Source: Sutterella massiliensis
GTDB lineage: Bacteria > Pseudomonadota > Gammaproteobacteria > Burkholderiales > Burkholderiaceae_F
Reading direction: 5' to 3'
NCBI RefSeq assembly: GCF_016899755.1
Contig: NZ_JACJJC010000007.1
Span: 1 to 64,000, forward strand
DNA: 64,000 bases
Positions 18,577-26,165 of this stretch are shown here, in pieces (position 1 is the first letter of the stretch; each line of letters opens with the position of its first letter). A model generated the notes under the pieces. That model was not told the origin of the DNA. It worked only from the letters and a program-made list of their open reading frames with translations, and ran no database searches. Made by a program: the position numbers and the translations under genes.

Positions 18577-18670
18577 GAAGGCAACACTTTTTGACAACAA
18601 CCGGCCGTTTACCGAGTAGTTAGAGGCGCGAAGGCAGCGCTTCTGCAAACGCTGCCTTCGTTTTTTTTTT
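18577..18670 (+). ncRNA. Candidate terminator-ended small RNA
   Basis: The only visible anchor is the 3' end: an 11-bp GC-rich stem and ten T residues at 18629-18670, the form expected of an Hfq-binding RNA. A -10-like TATCCT at 18564-18569 would put the 5' end near 18577 and give an RNA of about 95 bases, but its -35 is poor. TTGACA at 18591 is an alternative -35 without a good -10. The start is therefore uncertain. Confidence 0.3.
18629..18670 (+). terminator. Strong orphan intrinsic terminator
   Basis: CGAAGGCAGCG (18629-18639) pairs with CGCTGCCTTCG (18650-18660), followed by ten T. The nearest upstream plus-strand gene (gpmI) already has its own terminator about 1 kb earlier. Confidence 0.85.
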
Positions 18671-18717
18671 CGCTTTTATCGGTACGGGTGCCGACTTCGG
18701 GCACGCACCGAGGAAGC

Positions 18718-20016
18718 TTAGCGGTTTCTGCCGAGCATGACGTCGATAATCACCTTGTCGGTGTCGACCATGCCGCGGCTCGCGATGCGGCCGACGGCGC
18801 GAACGGTTTCGTCGGCGCTCGGCTGCACGATGCCTTCGCCCGCTTCAAAGCGGCGACCGTTGCGCACCATGTCGATCGCCAGCAGCGCCCCTTCGATCGA
18901 CATGGCGATCTTCGACGCGCACGAAGACTTCGCGCCGTCGCAAATCATCCCCGACGTAATGGCGAGCGCGTTGGAGACGACCGACTCGATTTCCGCGTCC
19001 TTCATCCCCGAGAGCATCGCGATGCCAGCGCCGCTTCCCGCGCCTGCACTCACTGCGCCGCAATAGGCGGACAGCTTGCCGATGCCCTGCTTCAAGAGAA
19101 TCGTGACAAGGTCCGAAAGGAGCAGCGCGCGCAGCATCGCTTCGCGCCCGGCCTTCAGGTGTTCTGCAAAGACGACGACGGGAAGGCTTGCCGTAATGCC
19201 CTGATTGCCCGAACCAGAAACGATCACGACAGGGAGTTCGCACCCGTTCATGCGGGCGTCGGACGCAGCTGCCGCCATGGCGCGCGCCACCGTTTCCGGG
19301 TCTTCGGGATTGCGCGCGAGGAGGATGCGGCCGATCGTCGCGCCCCACTTGCCGCGCAGTCCCTCTTCGGCGATGGCGCGGTTGCAGTCGATCTGACGCA
19401 TCAGAAGCGGCTCGACGCGCTCGAGCGGCATTGTCTTGGCCGCGGCAATGAGCGCCGGAAGCGACCAGGCGGCTTCGGCGGGCGGCTCGATTTCAGGCGT
19501 ATCGTTGTGTTCGTACACCGTTTCACCGTTTTCGACGATGCGCGTGACATTCGTGTGCGAAGCGCGAATCGTGACGGAAACGGTCTTGCCGTCCTTCTTC
19601 CCGGTGACGCGGATGTAGAAAACGTCGGGCTCCTTCGTCGGCACCACATCGACCTTGCGCGTCTTCACCAGTTCGCCGATCTTCTCGCGAATCTCGGGCG
19701 TGATGCGCGCGAGCACCTCGAGCTTGGCGTCGGGGGCGTTGGCGGCAAAACCCGCGATCACCGCGGCTTCAATGCCCGTGAGCCCGCCCGTATTGGGAAC
19801 GACCACGCTCTTGACGTTCTTGACGATATTGGCGGACACCTCCGCAATCATCTCGTCGGGGAAGCCCCCGAGACGCGAAGCCGCGATCGAGGCCGCGTAG
19901 CTCAAAGCGATCGGCTCGGTGCAACCCATGGCGGGCAACAATTCCGCCCGAAGCGCAGCTTCGTACTGTGCGATTTCGGCTTCCGTGGGGGCGGCGCCCG
20001 TCTGCATACTCGTCAT
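18718..20016 (-). CDS. cyuA: L-cysteine desulfidase family protein (CyuA/YhaM, UPF0597)
   Basis: 432 residues. The family contains an oxygen-sensitive [4Fe-4S] enzyme that splits L-cysteine to pyruvate, ammonia and sulfide, chiefly under anaerobic conditions. Candidate cluster cysteines are Cys32 (MGCTEP), YCGAVSAG near 297 and the pair in ICDGAKSSC near 340; SGSGNQG is a family motif. The start at ATG 20016 has GAGGAT just upstream; a start at 20154 would add residues unlike the family. No CyuP or SdaC transporter or CyuR regulator is adjacent. Confidence 0.85.
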   Translation of the reverse strand: MTSMQTGAAPTEAEIAQYEAALRAELLPAMGCTEPIALSYAASIAASRLGGFPDEMIAEVSANIVKNVKSVVVPNTGGLTGIEAAVIAGFAANAPDAKLEVLARITPEIREKIGELVKTRKVDVVPTKEPDVFYIRVTGKKDGKTVSVTIRASHTNVTRIVENGETVYEHNDTPEIEPPAEAAWSLPALIAAAKTMPLERVEPLLMRQIDCNRAIAEEGLRGKWGATIGRILLARNPEDPETVARAMAAAASDARMNGCELPVVIVSGSGNQGITASLPVVVFAEHLKAGREAMLRALLLSDLVTILLKQGIGKLSAYCGAVSAGAGSGAGIAMLSGMKDAEIESVVSNALAITSGMICDGAKSSCASKIAMSIEGALLAIDMVRNGRRFEAGEGIVQPSADETVRAVGRIASRGMVDTDKVIIDVMLGRNR

Positions 20017-20202
20017 GGTCCATCCTCTTCTAATCGATGCATGCGGCGGCGCTTCTCCCCTTCGAGGTACGACTGCCGCATATGTTTTTTCGGTCAGAGG
20101 CGATTGTAGGGCCGCGCGGTCGCGATACCAACTGCAATTTGCGCAAATTTGCAACTTGCCGATCGGCGCGCGTCAAGTCGCAGCGACCTGCCCCGAGTGC
20201 GT

Positions 20203-20883
20203 TTACCTTCCTACGGGTGCTTGAGGTGCTTTTTCAGAGGCACCGCCGCCATCGGGCGGCGCTTCAAGGGTGGCGGGCGCAGTCGACTTTTCAATGCTCG
20301 CGAGGTCTTCCACGCTCTCCGTAGGCGCAAAGAAAGCGAGCGCCGCAAGCCCCACGAAGATCGCGCAGGAGAAAACGCGCATGGTCTTCAGAGACACACG
20401 CTTCATGATCCATTCGCCGACGAAGACGGCGGGCACGTCCGCTATGAGCATCCCCAAGGTTGTGCCGACCACAACGGAGAAAGCCGCCTGATAGTGCGCT
20501 GCAAGCGCCACGGTCGCAAGCTGCGTCTTGTCGCCCATTTCCGCCAAGAAAAAGAGAACGAGCGTCGTGCCGAAAGCGCCGAAGCGGCCCTCGGTCTTGA
20601 CATCATCGTCGGCTTTGTCGGGCACGAGCATCCACGCCGCCATGGCAAGAAACGAGATCGTAAGCGCCCACTTCAAATAAACAGGATTGATCCACGAAGC
20701 GAGTGCGGCGCCGAAGATGCCCGCAAGCGCGTGGTTGAAAATCGTCGCGGCGAGAATGCCGAGAATGATCGGCACGGGCGCGCGAAAGCGTGCGGCGAGA
20801 ATGAGCGCAAGAAGCTGCGTCTTGTCGCCGATTTCGGAAGCGGCGACAACGAGGGTCGAGAGGCCGGCGGCTTCGAGAAACAT
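20203..20883 (-). CDS. TMEM165/GDT1 (UPF0016) family cation exporter, probably Mn(II)
   Basis: 226 residues from ATG 20883: six hydrophobic segments in two repeats, each with the hallmark ExGDKT (SEIGDKTQLL in the first repeat, AEMGDKTQLA in the second), separated by a hydrophilic loop (DKADDDVKTEG). Bacterial members (MneA type) export Mn(II). A yybP-ykoY riboswitch in the leader (21102-21187) supports manganese as the ligand. The start is uncertain because no good Shine-Dalgarno precedes 20883; ATG 20970 or 21060 would add a poorly conserved N-terminus. Confidence 0.85.
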   Translation of the reverse strand: MFLEAAGLSTLVVAASEIGDKTQLLALILAARFRAPVPIILGILAATIFNHALAGIFGAALASWINPVYLKWALTISFLAMAAWMLVPDKADDDVKTEGRFGAFGTTLVLFFLAEMGDKTQLATVALAAHYQAAFSVVVGTTLGMLIADVPAVFVGEWIMKRVSLKTMRVFSCAIFVGLAALAFFAPTESVEDLASIEKSTAPATLEAPPDGGGASEKAPQAPVGR

Positions 20884-21101
20884 GATGGGAAAAGCGGGCA
20901 GCGGCACGAGCGACAGGATTCGGAAGACGACAACGGTCCGCAGACTTCGCCTGTCAAGGCCGCCGCCCATCTCCTGATTTCGGTGGGCATGCACGAAGTT
21001 CGCCGGAGCCGCTGGTCTTGCCGGCGATTCGAGCGCAGGGCTCGAATCGTCCGCCGCCATGAAGCGTGTACTGCGCTCTTTTGCGGGATCGACAAAAGAC
21101 G

Positions 21102-21187
21102 CGCTTCAAGTATGTTGACGACGGGTCGGACGAAGGCGTCGGTCAAAAGGACCGGTTTCGTCGTTCGGCTACTCCCCAGAGAAGCGA
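21102..21187 (-). ncRNA. yybP-ykoY manganese riboswitch
   Basis: On the minus strand the two conserved halves of the class are present: GGGGAGTAGCC (21167-21177) and CATACTT (21108-21114). They are closed by a P1 stem of CGCTTC (21181-21186) with GAAGCG (21102-21107), directly next to CATACTT as in known members. Between them is a GGTC-CTTT-TGACC-like hairpin (about 21141-21153). A perfect TATAAT at 21194-21199 places the transcription start near 21187. It controls the UPF0016 exporter gene about 220 bases downstream, a standard partner for this Mn(II) sensor. Confidence 0.85.
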
Positions 21188-21193
21188 AGCGCG

Positions 21194-21199
21194 ATTATA
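21194..21199 (-). promoter_or_regulatory. -10 element of the Mn exporter transcript
   Basis: A perfect TATAAT on the minus strand, seven bases before the predicted first base of the riboswitch. The -35 position is A-rich (CAAAAA) and weak. Confidence 0.55.
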
Positions 21200-21265
21200 G
21201 CGGGATTTTTCGTCCGTTTTTGCTCGGGCTTTATCGTGCACCCGAGCCCTCTCACTCGCAAGCGA

Positions 21266-22138
21266 TCAATCGTATTCGCCCGACTGCGCGCCGTAGAGGA
21301 GATCCTCGACGTGCTCGGGGCGCTTGTAGAGAACGCCGTCGCCGTCGCCATGCCGCATCCAGTCGTGCGCAGTCTGCAGCATCGAAGCGCGGAAGCGGAC
21401 GAATTCGCCGTTTCGTTCATAACCGTGCGTGTGCGCGAGCTCGGCGACGATTTTGTCGAGGGTCACCGACGACGAGCAAATCACCTGCTCGATGTGCCAG
21501 CGTCTGCCCGGCGCAGGCATCGTCACGAAGTCGCCCTCGCCCGGGATGTTTTCAATCTTCCCGAAATAGACGGCCCAGGAAAGAAAGAGCGCCTGGAAGC
21601 GAACGATCGCGGGCATGAGCGCAAGGAGCGCAAAGCCCATGCGGTCGCTCAGATTATTGAGCTCAAACTGCGCGAAAAGCTTGCGAAGAATCTCCTTGGG
21701 TGCGTCCGAGATCACTTCGTCGAACTGATTGTGACTGATGCTCGAGAGTGTCGCGTGCGTGAGCGTCATGTACCGACCGATGGCCGGACGATGAGTCGTC
21801 CAGTTGAGGTTGCCGCAAGCGAGACGATTGGGCGGACTCAACGCCATGGCGCCCGCTCCGGGCTGTCCGTCAAAGGTCGACGCAATCCGAGCGGTGAGAC
21901 CGTCGCGCACAAGCACGAAATGCGTCACCTGCGTCGTCGGGAAAAAATAACGCTCCGGCACCAATGGAAGCTCCTCTCCGTACGTATCAAAGAACGCACG
22001 CAGAGCCGGATGCAGAGGATGAGTCACCCAAGGGTGTGTGGGCAGCCTCGGACCGCGCTCGGTCGACCACTCGCCGCAGAAGCGCTCGGTTCGGAGCGCC
22101 TCGAACCACTCCTTGGAAAATCGTTTTGCTGTCGCCAT
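21266..22138 (-). CDS. Uncharacterised 290-residue protein
   Basis: I do not recognise the family. It has no signal peptide; the hydrophobic patches (FALLALMPAIVRFQALFLSWAV) are short, and one could be a buried helix. It is rich in Trp, His and Phe (WFEALR, HPWVTHPLHPALRAFF, RYFFPTTQVTHFVLV, WMRHGDGDG). The coding pattern is normal for the window and the reading frame is long, so it is very probably real. It diverges from the flavin reductase gene, with 395 bases between. Confidence 0.7.
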   Translation of the reverse strand: MATAKRFSKEWFEALRTERFCGEWSTERGPRLPTHPWVTHPLHPALRAFFDTYGEELPLVPERYFFPTTQVTHFVLVRDGLTARIASTFDGQPGAGAMALSPPNRLACGNLNWTTHRPAIGRYMTLTHATLSSISHNQFDEVISDAPKEILRKLFAQFELNNLSDRMGFALLALMPAIVRFQALFLSWAVYFGKIENIPGEGDFVTMPAPGRRWHIEQVICSSSVTLDKIVAELAHTHGYERNGEFVRFRASMLQTAHDWMRHGDGDGVLYKRPEHVEDLLYGAQSGEYD

Positions 22139-22379
22139 GACCGATAGTATGCAAGGCGCCTACGCATCCTGTGAAGTAAGCAATTCCCGTATACATCCTT
22201 CGAAAGCGGTAGACATTTCGGCGGCCCTGATGAAAGTGAAAACGGGCTTCGGACGTGGTCGTCGAACCACGGAAAGTGAATTGGACATTACCCGTATCTT
22301 TCGGCAAAAAGTTCGCATTTTCGGCAACTGATGCCTTCTGCCATTTTCTTGTCGTATAGGGTAAGCCTCAGTTTCGTTC

Positions 22380-22395
22380 ACCCAACTAGTTGGGT
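22380..22395. promoter_or_regulatory. 16-bp palindrome, candidate activator site
   Basis: ACCCAACTAGTTGGGT is a perfect palindrome. Its centre lies about 42 bases before the transcription start predicted from the promoter at 22395-22423, which is the usual place of a class II activator site touching the -35. It does not match FNR (TTGAT-N4-ATCAA) or CRP. No regulator gene is adjacent. Confidence 0.5.
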
Positions 22396-22423
22396 TTCAC
22401 AGGTCGTTCGGTCTTCCTAAACT
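22395..22423 (+). promoter_or_regulatory. Probable promoter of the flavin reductase gene
   Basis: TTTCAC (22395-22400), a 17-base spacer and TAAACT (22418-22423). The weak -35 with a palindrome overlapping its edge fits an activator-dependent promoter. The leader to the start codon is about 100 bases. Confidence 0.45.
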
Positions 22424-22533
22424 TTAGCTTGTCGCGGACAGAGGCCGCCAGGAGCGTTATCGCTCAAGCCGAGCCGACCGCTTTTGAAGGAGCGAGCCCG
22501 CCGCCGACATTCACCAAATAGGAGAGAAGAAAC

Positions 22534-24069
22534 ATGACCACTTCGATTTCTCGTCGCAAGCTCTTCGGTACCGCTGGCGCCCTCAGCCTCGGCATCGCCG
22601 GCGCGGCCGCCCCGATTCTTGCGCACGCGAGCACCAATGTTCCCGAAAAGTGGGACGAAACGACCGGCCTTCTGATCATCGGCACGGGCTTTGCCGGTCT
22701 GGGCGCTGCGCTTGAAGCGCACTACCTCGGCATGAAGAACGAGGAAATCATGGTGGTTGACAAGATGCCGACCGCCGGCGGCAACTCGATCATCAACGGC
22801 GGCGCCGTTGCTGCTGCGGGTACCGACATGCAGGAAAAGGAAGGCATCAAGGACAGCCCCGACCTCCTCTACGCAGACATCCTGAAGGCCGGCGGCGGCC
22901 TCGCCCATCCGTCGCTTGCTCGCCGCATTGCCGACGAATCCGTTGAAAACTTCTACTGGCTGCGCGACAAGATCGGCGTCAAGTTCAAGGCCGTTACGTT
23001 CCACGGCGGTCACTCCGTGAAGCGTTCGCACGCCGTCACGAACAACTCGGGCTCGGGCTTCATCAACCCGATGCTCGCCAAGCTCAAGGAATTCGGCATC
23101 ACGCCGCGTCTTCGCACGATCGTTGACGAAATCATCGTCAACGACAAGAAGTGCGTCCTTGGCGTCAAGGCCCGCATCAACTATCGCTTCGGCCGTGAAA
23201 ACTCCGGCAAGGTCGTCTACATCCGCGCCACGAAGGGCGTTCTCCTCGCTTCGGGCGGCTTCTCGAACAACGTGAAGATGCGTATGTCGCACGACCCGCG
23301 TCTGAACGAAAAGTTCACGTCGACGAACCATCCGGGCGCTACGGGCGAAATGATTCAGGAAGCCCAGGAAATCGGCGCCAACACGATTCAGATGGACTGG
23401 ATCCAGCTCGGTCCGTGGACCTCGCCCGACGAACAGGGCTTCGGCGTTGCGCCGCTCTTCGTCGAATCCGCCGTCGGCTACGGCCCGATGATCGACCCGG
23501 CCACGGGCAAGCGCTTCATTCAGGAAACGGGCAACCGCAAGGTCCGCGCCGACGCCATCGTCGCGATTGGTCATCCGTGCCTCATCTACACGTCCGAAGA
23601 AAACGCCAAGAAGGTGATCATCGGCAAGAACATGACGCCGGAACTCTTTGACCGCGCCGTGAAGAACGGCGTCATCAAGAAGTACGCCACGCTCGAAGAC
23701 ATGGCTGCCGACCTCAAGATCCCGCTCGACGAACTCAAGAAGACCAACGAAACCTTCAACAGCTACATCAAGGCCCAGAAGGATCCGGACTTCAACTGCA
23801 TGATGTTCAAGGACGCCACGCCCAACGAAAAGAACCTCCTCGTTGTCCGTCTGTGGCCGCGCGTCCACCACTGCATGGGCGGTCTTGAAATCAACGACAA
23901 GGCGCAGGTCCTCTCCGTTCGCGGCGAACCGATCAACGGTCTCTACGCTGCCGGCGAAGTGACGGGCGGCGTGCACGGCATGGTCCGTCTCGGTACCGTT
24001 GCCGTTGCCGACTGCATCATCTTCGGCCGCGTTGCTGCTCGTACGGCCAACGCCTTCAAGGGCTGCTGA
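22534..24069 (+). CDS. Tat-exported FAD-dependent fumarate reductase-like enoate reductase
   Basis: 511 residues. N-terminal twin-arginine signal (SRRKLFG, hydrophobic to about residue 32), then a flavocytochrome c/fumarate reductase flavoprotein fold: FAD motif IIGTGFAGLGAAL (48-60) and a C-terminal GLYAAGEVTGGVHG. Against Shewanella fumarate reductase the proton-donating arginine is kept (Arg335, TGNRKVR), as are Glu311, the VHHCMGG histidines (445-446) and Arg485. The histidine that binds the substrate carboxylate is replaced (QLGPW, 291-295). The substrate may therefore be an unsaturated acid other than fumarate. Electrons should come from the tetraheme cytochrome encoded 181 bases downstream, which in Shewanella is fused to the flavoprotein. 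Confidence 0.85.
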   Translation: MTTSISRRKLFGTAGALSLGIAGAAAPILAHASTNVPEKWDETTGLLIIGTGFAGLGAALEAHYLGMKNEEIMVVDKMPTAGGNSIINGGAVAAAGTDMQEKEGIKDSPDLLYADILKAGGGLAHPSLARRIADESVENFYWLRDKIGVKFKAVTFHGGHSVKRSHAVTNNSGSGFINPMLAKLKEFGITPRLRTIVDEIIVNDKKCVLGVKARINYRFGRENSGKVVYIRATKGVLLASGGFSNNVKMRMSHDPRLNEKFTSTNHPGATGEMIQEAQEIGANTIQMDWIQLGPWTSPDEQGFGVAPLFVESAVGYGPMIDPATGKRFIQETGNRKVRADAIVAIGHPCLIYTSEENAKKVIIGKNMTPELFDRAVKNGVIKKYATLEDMAADLKIPLDELKKTNETFNSYIKAQKDPDFNCMMFKDATPNEKNLLVVRLWPRVHHCMGGLEINDKAQVLSVRGEPINGLYAAGEVTGGVHGMVRLGTVAVADCIIFGRVAARTANAFKGC

Positions 24070-24080
24070 TAAGCGAAAGC

Positions 24081-24105
24081 GTGCGCCGCAATCCCTGCGG
24101 CGCAC
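24081..24105 (+). other. Stem-loop between reductase and cytochrome genes
   Basis: GTGCGCCGC (24081-24089) pairs with GCGGCGCAC (24097-24105) with no T run directly after it. More likely an mRNA-stabilising or partial attenuating hairpin, allowing unequal expression of reductase and cytochrome, than a full terminator. Confidence 0.5.
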
Positions 24106-24250
24106 TTCGGGAAGAGGGGCCGCAAAGCCTTTCTTCCCTTTCGCATATCAAAAACCCGAATAATCTGACCCCCTTCAAGGAGCCGCCGAAAATCGCTTTG
24201 CTGCGTGTTTTCAGGCGATCCGACCTTCCTAGATACGGGAGACTCATCAA

Positions 24251-24592
24251 ATGAAGCGACTCGCAGCTTTGATTGCTTCTTCGCTCGTTCTCGGTCTTAT
24301 GGCCGCCAATACGGTTTCGGCTTCCGACTTCGGTGCCGACCGTCACGTCGCCCGCGGCCTCAAGTGCGAAACCTGCCACGGCCCGGACATGAAGAACCCC
24401 AACTATCCGGACGAAACGACGTGCCTGCAGTGCCACAAGCGCGAAGACGTTGCAGCCAAGACGAAGCAGCTCGAACCGAATCCGCACACCGCTCCGCACA
24501 ACAACGACTGCACGCTCTGCCACATGCAGCACGAGCCTGAAGTCAACTACTGCGAACAGTGCCACAAGTTCAACTACAAGATGAAGCACTGA
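24251..24592 (+). CDS. Small periplasmic tetraheme cytochrome c
   Basis: 113 residues with a Sec signal peptide (cleavage probably after VSASA-type residues near 24-25). Four CXXCH haem sites: Cys39-His43, Cys58-His62, Cys87-His91 and Cys101-His105, plus further His for axial ligation. It corresponds to the N-terminal haem domain of Shewanella flavocytochrome c3, encoded here as a separate protein. Role: carry electrons from a membrane quinol dehydrogenase to the flavin reductase. No NapC/CymA-type partner is in the window. Confidence 0.88.
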   Translation: MKRLAALIASSLVLGLMAANTVSASDFGADRHVARGLKCETCHGPDMKNPNYPDETTCLQCHKREDVAAKTKQLEPNPHTAPHNNDCTLCHMQHEPEVNYCEQCHKFNYKMKH

Positions 24593-24724
24593 TCGAATTC
24601 AACCACCGGGTTTTCAGGGAGAACGCGCGACCGTGTCCACGGACAAATCGTTAGCCGCGTAGACTAAGCGGTTTCGTTTGGGCTGCGTTCCTCTGCAATC
24701 CAAAGTCATACACAGAGACAGAAA

Positions 24725-25882
24725 ATGAAAAAGACTCTTATCGCACTTTCCCTCGCCGGGGCTTTTGCTGCCGCCGGCGCCGCTTCCGCAGCTGAAGTTC
24801 AGGTCTACGGTTTGGTTGACCTGAGCTTGGCCTACGTCCATTCCGATGCCGACGCCTCCGGCGTTGACAACGTCGACAAGTTCACGATGGAAAACGCCCG
24901 TGAGTTCGGCTCGCGCTTCGGCATCAAGGGCATGGAAGACCTCGGCAACGGCTACAAGGTCGGCTTCGTGCTTGAAAACGGCTTTAAGGCAGACGACGGC
25001 ACGCTCGACCAGGGCGGCGACCTCTTCGGCCGTGAAGCGCACCTTGACCTCTATTCGCCCTACGGCACGCTCACCTTCGGCGTGATGCCCGTCTTCGGCA
25101 GCACGCTCGGCGCCAACGGCCTCTTCCGCTCGATCGACCCGCTCTTTGCGAACTACACGGAAGGCTTTGGTTCCGGCCTCATCACGGCTTCGAGCTGGAC
25201 GCGCGTTGACAATGCCGTCAGCTATGTGACGCCGACCTTTGCTGGCTTCACAGGTTATGCGCAGTACTCCTTCAAGAATGATGCCCGTACCGGCAGTGTT
25301 GAAGGCAAGTCCTCGTCCGACCGCTACGCTTCTCTCGCGATGCGCTATCAGGGCGGTGCCTTTGAAGGCATCATCGTTGCCGATACGACGATGTATGGCA
25401 GCTCCCGCCAAGACTCGCAGGACCTCGACAACGGCTACACCGTCACGATCGGCGGCAACTACACGTTCGACAACGGCCTCAAGCTCCTCGCTTTCGGCCA
25501 GTGGTTCGACACGATGGAACTCTCCCGTGCGCGCGGCCGTGGCGGCGTGATCTCTCACGGCCTTGAGAACTTTAAAGAAGTCGGCGACTACGGCTTCGTT
25601 AGCGGCTACGGCCTCAGTATCGGTGCCAACTACCCGCTCGGCGGCGGCGTGATCAAGGGCCAGATCGGTTACCGTGACATGGACAACAGCGACGATCCGC
25701 GCGACGTCGTCGATGCCGACTTCACGAAGTGGATGGCAGCGATCGGCTACGACTATCCGCTCTCGAAGCGCACCGCCGTTTACGTGATGGGCGGCTACTC
25801 GCAGGAAAAGATCGAAACGAAGAACGAAGATCGCACGCCGAGCGGCTGCGAGCTCGTTATGGGCATGGTGCACCGTTTCTAA
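24725..25882 (+). CDS. Betaproteobacterial general porin
   Basis: 385-residue outer-membrane porin of the trimeric 16-strand class. It has a signal peptide with AAGAASAAEVQVYG (cleavage after SAA), then the typical first strand VYGLVDLSLAY, an SRFGIKGMEDLG motif and the C-terminal aromatic MVHRF required by the BAM machinery. It follows the cytochrome by 130 bases and probably has its own promoter. A terminator follows at 25952-25990. Confidence 0.92.
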   Translation: MKKTLIALSLAGAFAAAGAASAAEVQVYGLVDLSLAYVHSDADASGVDNVDKFTMENAREFGSRFGIKGMEDLGNGYKVGFVLENGFKADDGTLDQGGDLFGREAHLDLYSPYGTLTFGVMPVFGSTLGANGLFRSIDPLFANYTEGFGSGLITASSWTRVDNAVSYVTPTFAGFTGYAQYSFKNDARTGSVEGKSSSDRYASLAMRYQGGAFEGIIVADTTMYGSSRQDSQDLDNGYTVTIGGNYTFDNGLKLLAFGQWFDTMELSRARGRGGVISHGLENFKEVGDYGFVSGYGLSIGANYPLGGGVIKGQIGYRDMDNSDDPRDVVDADFTKWMAAIGYDYPLSKRTAVYVMGGYSQEKIETKNEDRTPSGCELVMGMVHRF

Positions 25883-25951
25883 TTGCCTGTGCCACAGGCT
25901 ATTGCAAGAGCCACTTGAATCGTCGCTGCTAGTATAACAGCGCTATTTTTG

Positions 25952-25990
25952 AAGGCCTATCCTCAACGAAAGTTGGATAGGCCTTCTTCT
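25952..25990 (+). terminator. Intrinsic terminator of the porin gene
   Basis: AAGGCCTATCC (25952-25962) pairs with GGATAGGCCTT (25975-25985), followed by CTTCTTT. Confidence 0.8.
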
Positions 25991-26165
25991 TTGCTCGAAC
26001 GCTGCGAAAGTATCTTCAAGGAAAGCATTCCTTTGACCGTTCGTGCACGAAATTCTCCGGACGAGACTTAGACTCAGGTTTTCCTGATGCGCCATTTCTC
26101 TTTCGGGTTATCCCGAAAACGAGGTTGACGTCTCGCTTTCCCCCTTCTCAATCGGAATCAGCAAC

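Larger units (their letters stand above)
18308..18717. other. Intergenic region with hairpins and a candidate small RNA
   Basis: No credible protein gene. On the minus strand it includes the leader of the 183-residue protein, with a TACAAT hexamer near 18559-18564 and a GTGCGTC/GACGCAC hairpin around 18518-18537. On the plus strand it ends in a very strong terminator (18629-18670) that no upstream plus-strand gene accounts for. Confidence 0.5.
22139..22533. other. Divergent regulatory region of the flavin reductase
   Basis: No gene seen. It holds a 16-bp perfect palindrome (22380-22395), a matching promoter (22395-22423) and a good ribosome site (AGGAGAG) 8 bases before the reductase start. 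The stretch 22139-22370 shows nothing further I can name. Confidence 0.6.
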
